Part shown: one piece after another, positions 5,738 through 7,862 of the stretch
Layout: each line of letters starts with the position of its first letter
Position numbering within the stretch: position 1 is the first letter of the stretch
Source of the DNA: JBBQHX01 sp038324385
GTDB lineage: Bacteria; Gemmatimonadota; Gemmatimonadetes; Gemmatimonadales; Gemmatimonadaceae
Length of the DNA: 7,862 nt
Assembly: GCA_038324385.1 (NCBI GenBank)
Contig: JBBQHX010000178.1
Coordinates: 1 to 7,862, forward strand
Direction of reading: 5' to 3'
Notes under the pieces: generated by a model
The model's input: only the letters and a program-made list of their open reading frames with translations
The model's database searches: none
Told to the model about the DNA's origin: nothing
Program-made: the position numbers and the translations under genes

Positions 5738-6028
5738 TCAGGCGGCGACGGTCTCGGGCTGCGCGCGCTCCGGCTTGGCCTCGTAGACGCTGACCTTGAT
5801 CTTGGTCTTGCTCTTGTGCTCGAACTGCACGTAGCCGTCGATGAGGGCGTAGATCGTGTAGTCCGTGCCGAGGCCGACGTTGGTGCCCGGGTGCCACTTC
5901 GTCCCGCACTGGCGCAGGATGATGTTGCCGGCCCGAACCTGCTCGCCACCATACTTCTTGATGCCGCGGTACTTCGGATTCGAATCGCGACCGTTCCGTG
6001 AGGAGCCGACGCCCTTTTTATGTGCCAT
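5738..6028 (-). CDS. rpmA: 50S ribosomal protein L27
   Basis: L27 sits at the peptidyl-transferase centre of the large ribosomal subunit, with its N-terminal tail near the tRNA acceptor ends. The start MAHKKGVGSSRNGRDSNPKY is diagnostic, followed by YGGEQVRAGNIILRQCGTKW, HPGTNVGLGTDYTIYALIDG and VQFEHKSKTKIKVSVY. It begins directly with AHKKG, without the cleaved N-terminal extension found in many Firmicutes. At 96 residues it is about ten longer than the common length of near 85, because of a Glu/Pro/Ala-rich tail (KPERAQPETVAA). The ribosome-binding site AGGAGG is five bases before the ATG and lies in the 14-base gap after rplU, so the two form one operon, as in most bacteria. It is followed by a strong hairpin. 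Confidence 0.97.
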   Translation of the reverse strand: MAHKKGVGSSRNGRDSNPKYRGIKKYGGEQVRAGNIILRQCGTKWHPGTNVGLGTDYTIYALIDGYVQFEHKSKTKIKVSVYEAKPERAQPETVAA

Positions 6029-6042
6029 GGGTTCCTCCTCGG

Positions 6043-6360
6043 TCAGCCGAGGTTGATATCGTTGATCTTCACGTCCGTGAAGCCCTGCCGGTGTCCCTGC
6101 TTCCGGGCGTAGTTCTTCCGGCGCTTGAACTTGAAGACGATGATCTTCTTGTCGCGGCCGTGCCGAACGATCTCGCCCGTCACCGCGGCGCCGGCGATCG
6201 ACGGTATACCCGTACGGACGGTTTCGCCGTCGGAGCCGAGCAGGACGTCGTTGAACGTGACTTGCGTTCCAGCGTCACCGAGAAGCGAGGGGAGGCGGAG
6301 CGTCTTGCCCGCCTCGACGCGGAACTGCTTGCCGCCGGTGCGGATGATGGCGTAAGACAT
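6043..6360 (-). CDS. rplU: 50S ribosomal protein L21
   Basis: L21 is a large-subunit protein that binds 23S rRNA. The 105-residue product has the normal length and the family's landmarks: MSYAIIRTGGKQFRVEAGKT at the start, DVLLGSDGETVRTGIPSIAGA in the middle, and the basic KFKRRKNYARKQGHRQ followed by FTDVKINDI at the end. The frame is open 22 codons further upstream, but MSYAIIRTGGKQ is the conserved N-terminus, so the ATG at 6360 is used. There is no good Shine-Dalgarno sequence before it (GGGCCCTACCA), unlike rpmA. A near-consensus sigma-70 promoter 38 bases upstream gives a leader of about 30 bases. It is cotranscribed with rpmA and preceded by an RNase E/G gene, an arrangement seen in many bacteria. 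Confidence 0.97.
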   Translation of the reverse strand: MSYAIIRTGGKQFRVEAGKTLRLPSLLGDAGTQVTFNDVLLGSDGETVRTGIPSIAGAAVTGEIVRHGRDKKIIVFKFKRRKNYARKQGHRQGFTDVKINDINLG

Positions 6361-6397
6361 TGGTAGGGCCCGAGGTGTATCAATGTTAGAGCCTTGC

Positions 6398-6426
6398 AGT
6401 GTAACCTCACCGCTCAGCCATGTCAA
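6398..6426 (-). promoter_or_regulatory. Sigma-70-type promoter for rplU-rpmA
   Basis: On the minus strand TTGACA (6421-6426) is a perfect -35 element, followed by the ideal 17-base spacer and TACACT (6398-6403), matching four of six bases of the -10 consensus including the key first A and last T. Transcription should start near 6391, about 30 bases before the rplU ATG. It lies after the RNase E/G stop, so the ribosomal genes can be expressed apart from it. Confidence 0.7.
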
Positions 6427-6485
6427 TGTAGCGACGGGAGAGCTCGCGAACCAGTCCAGGGGGCCGGTTGGGCCGCCGAATCGGC

Positions 6486-7862
6486 CTACGCGACGGCGTA
6501 CTGTTGCGTGACGTCGCGGCCAGCGGCCTTGACGACGAGCTTGAACTCGTCGGGGCGCAGCAGCGGATCGTCGCGAAGCTCGATGCCGAAGGTTGCCGCG
6601 GCTTCCTCGAGCTTGCGGAGGAAGTCGGACTCCTGCTCGAGCACGTAGAGGGCGACATCAGGATGCAGCTTGACCAGCACCGGCTCCCGCTGGCCCTCGA
6701 CCGCCATGCGGCGAATGGACCGCTCGACACGCCGGACGATCGTCTCCGGAGTGAAGACACGACCGCTGCCGCTGCACATCGGGCACGGCTCGGTGACGCT
6801 CTGCCAGTGGCTCTGGCGCACCCGCTGTCGCGTCATCTCGATGAGCCCGAGGTCGCTCACCGCGAACGCCTTGGTCCGGGCGCGGTCGCGCGAGAGGTGC
6901 GTTCGCAGCTCCTGCAGCACGCGCTCGCGGTTCTGCTTGACTTCCATGTCGATGAAGTCGCAGACGATGATGCCGCCGACGTCGCGCAGGCGCAGCTGGC
7001 GGGCGATCTCCCGCGCCGCCTCGATGTTGGTCTTGAGCACCGTCTTTTCCGGATCCTTCTTGCCCGTGTAGCGCCCCGAGTTCACGTCGATCGAGACGAG
7101 CGCCTCGGTCGGCTCGATGATCAGGTAGCCGCCCGACGGCAGATCGCAGCGACGCTTGAAGATGTCGCGGATCTCGGGTTCGATCTCTTCCTTGTCGAAC
7201 AGCGGCACGGGCTCATCGTAGAGACGGACGCGCTCCATCAATTCGGGCGCGATGCCCTTCAGGTACTCCGTGACCTCGGTGTGGAGCGTCTTGGAGTCGA
7301 TCGTGAGGCTGTCGACCTTGGTGCTGAAGACGTCGCGGATGAGACTTCGCGTGAGCGACGTCTCGCGGTGGATCTGCGCCGGCGCCCGCATGAAATGCGT
7401 CTTTCGCTTGATGCGCTTCCACTGGTTGATGAGCGTCGTCAGTTCCTGCTCGAAAGTGTCCTGCGTGACGTCCTCGCCGACCGTGCGGACGATCACGCCT
7501 CCCGAGTTCGCGGGGAGCACGGACTGCACGAGCTCGCGCAGCCGCTGGCGTTCGGCGCGCTCGCCGATCTTGCGACTCACGCCGACCTTGTGGCCGTCGG
7601 GCATGTAGACGATGAAGCGGCCGGCGAGGGAGATCTGCGCGGTCACGCGCGGTCCCTTCGTCGAGATGGCTTCCTTCGAAACCTGGACGAGCAGCTGCTG
7701 GCCGCGCTTCAGGACGTCCTGGATTGGCGGCCCCTTGTCGCGCCGGCCGGCACCGGCGTCATCCGAGTCGTCGTCCACCTCCTCCTCGTTCTCGTCGTCG
7801 TCGGTCGCGTCAGGCGCGTCCTGCCAGTCCAGATCAGAGGCGTGGAGAAAGGCGCTCTTCTC
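6486..7862 (-). CDS. rng: Ribonuclease E/G family protein (5' end beyond window)
   Basis: This endoribonuclease family cuts single-stranded AU-rich RNA in mRNA decay and rRNA maturation. The 458 visible residues begin with EKSAFLHASDLD, part of the S1 RNA-binding domain, so roughly 60 N-terminal residues, including the real start, lie past the window edge. After an acidic insertion (visible residues about 13-40) the S1 domain resumes with GQQLLVQVSKEAISTKGPRV. The 5'-sensor and RNase H-like region follows. The DNase I-like catalytic domain has both magnesium-binding aspartates: Asp259 in VSIDVNSGR (7086-7088) and Asp302 in IVCDFIDM (6957-6959). The zinc-link CPMCSGSG (Cys360, Cys363) that ties protomers together is present, and the C-terminal small domain ends in VTQQYAVA. 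There is no RNase E-like scaffold tail, so RNase G is the better name. An in-frame GTG at 7778 is not the true start, because conserved S1 sequence precedes it. Confidence 0.95.
   Translation of the reverse strand, partial: EKSAFLHASDLDWQDAPDATDDDENEEEVDDDSDDAGAGRRDKGPPIQDVLKRGQQLLVQVSKEAISTKGPRVTAQISLAGRFIVYMPDGHKVGVSRKIGERAERQRLRELVQSVLPANSGGVIVRTVGEDVTQDTFEQELTTLINQWKRIKRKTHFMRAPAQIHRETSLTRSLIRDVFSTKVDSLTIDSKTLHTEVTEYLKGIAPELMERVRLYDEPVPLFDKEEIEPEIRDIFKRRCDLPSGGYLIIEPTEALVSIDVNSGRYTGKKDPEKTVLKTNIEAAREIARQLRLRDVGGIIVCDFIDMEVKQNRERVLQELRTHLSRDRARTKAFAVSDLGLIEMTRQRVRQSHWQSVTEPCPMCSGSGRVFTPETIVRRVERSIRRMAVEGQREPVLVKLHPDVALYVLEQESDFLRKLEEAAATFGIELRDDPLLRPDEFKLVVKAAGRDVTQQYAVA

Noticed and set aside
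5273..6001. 242-codon plus-strand open frame
   Set aside because: Runs antisense through the small helical gene, the terminator hairpin and rpmA; L27 on the other strand is certain.
6460..6485. GC-rich inverted pieces (GGCCG/CGGCC) just after the RNase E/G gene
   Set aside because: Short stem with competing pairings and no T run; not enough to call a terminator.

Overview
The window is about two-thirds G+C and densely coded, with seven complete and two edge-truncated protein genes. It looks like chromosome from a Gram-negative-type bacterium: there is a lipoprotein, Sec-secreted enzymes and a periplasmic sensor-like protein. Several traits resemble the Gemmatimonadota: the ECF sigma/zinc-finger anti-sigma/periplasmic-protein triad, the paired secreted amidohydrolases, and the style of L21 and L27. 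That placement is inference from remembered resemblance, not from a search. No rRNA, tRNA, CRISPR, insertion sequence or phage gene was seen.

Layout. Positions 1-1382 (minus strand) hold a stress-response operon read right to left: an ECF sigma factor (828-1382), an overlapping membrane anti-sigma factor with an H-x3-C-x2-C zinc motif (266-835), and the N-terminal part of an exported Spy/CpxP/CnrX-like protein (1-234, running off the window). A divergent gap (1383-1536) carries a candidate ECF-type promoter for the sigma gene. Facing the other way is a cytoplasmic glycerophosphodiester phosphodiesterase (1537-2226). Next come two translationally coupled exported amidohydrolase-family proteins (2344-3792 and 3789-5093). 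The first is a lipoprotein with an intact metal site. The second is a Sec-exported paralogue in which every metal ligand I could align is replaced, so it is probably a pseudoenzyme partner.

The convergent gap 5094-5203 carries four copies of a GGGCTNN-type heptamer and a strong stem-loop. On the minus strand beyond it lie a small helical protein of unknown function (5204-5599), then rpmA (L27, 5738-6028), rplU (L21, 6043-6360) and a truncated RNase E/G gene (6486-7862). The rplU-rpmA pair is framed by a near-consensus sigma-70 promoter upstream (6398-6426) and a 16-bp GC-rich hairpin downstream (5681-5715). Just past that hairpin is a second candidate ECF-type promoter, matching the one before the sigma gene in the pattern AAC-N16-CGT, and positioned to drive the small helical protein.

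The best leads are the active/inactive amidohydrolase pair, the shared ECF-like promoter pattern that may link the sigma factor to the small helical gene, the heptamer/hairpin element in the convergent gap, and an acidic insertion in the S1 region of the RNase E/G protein.
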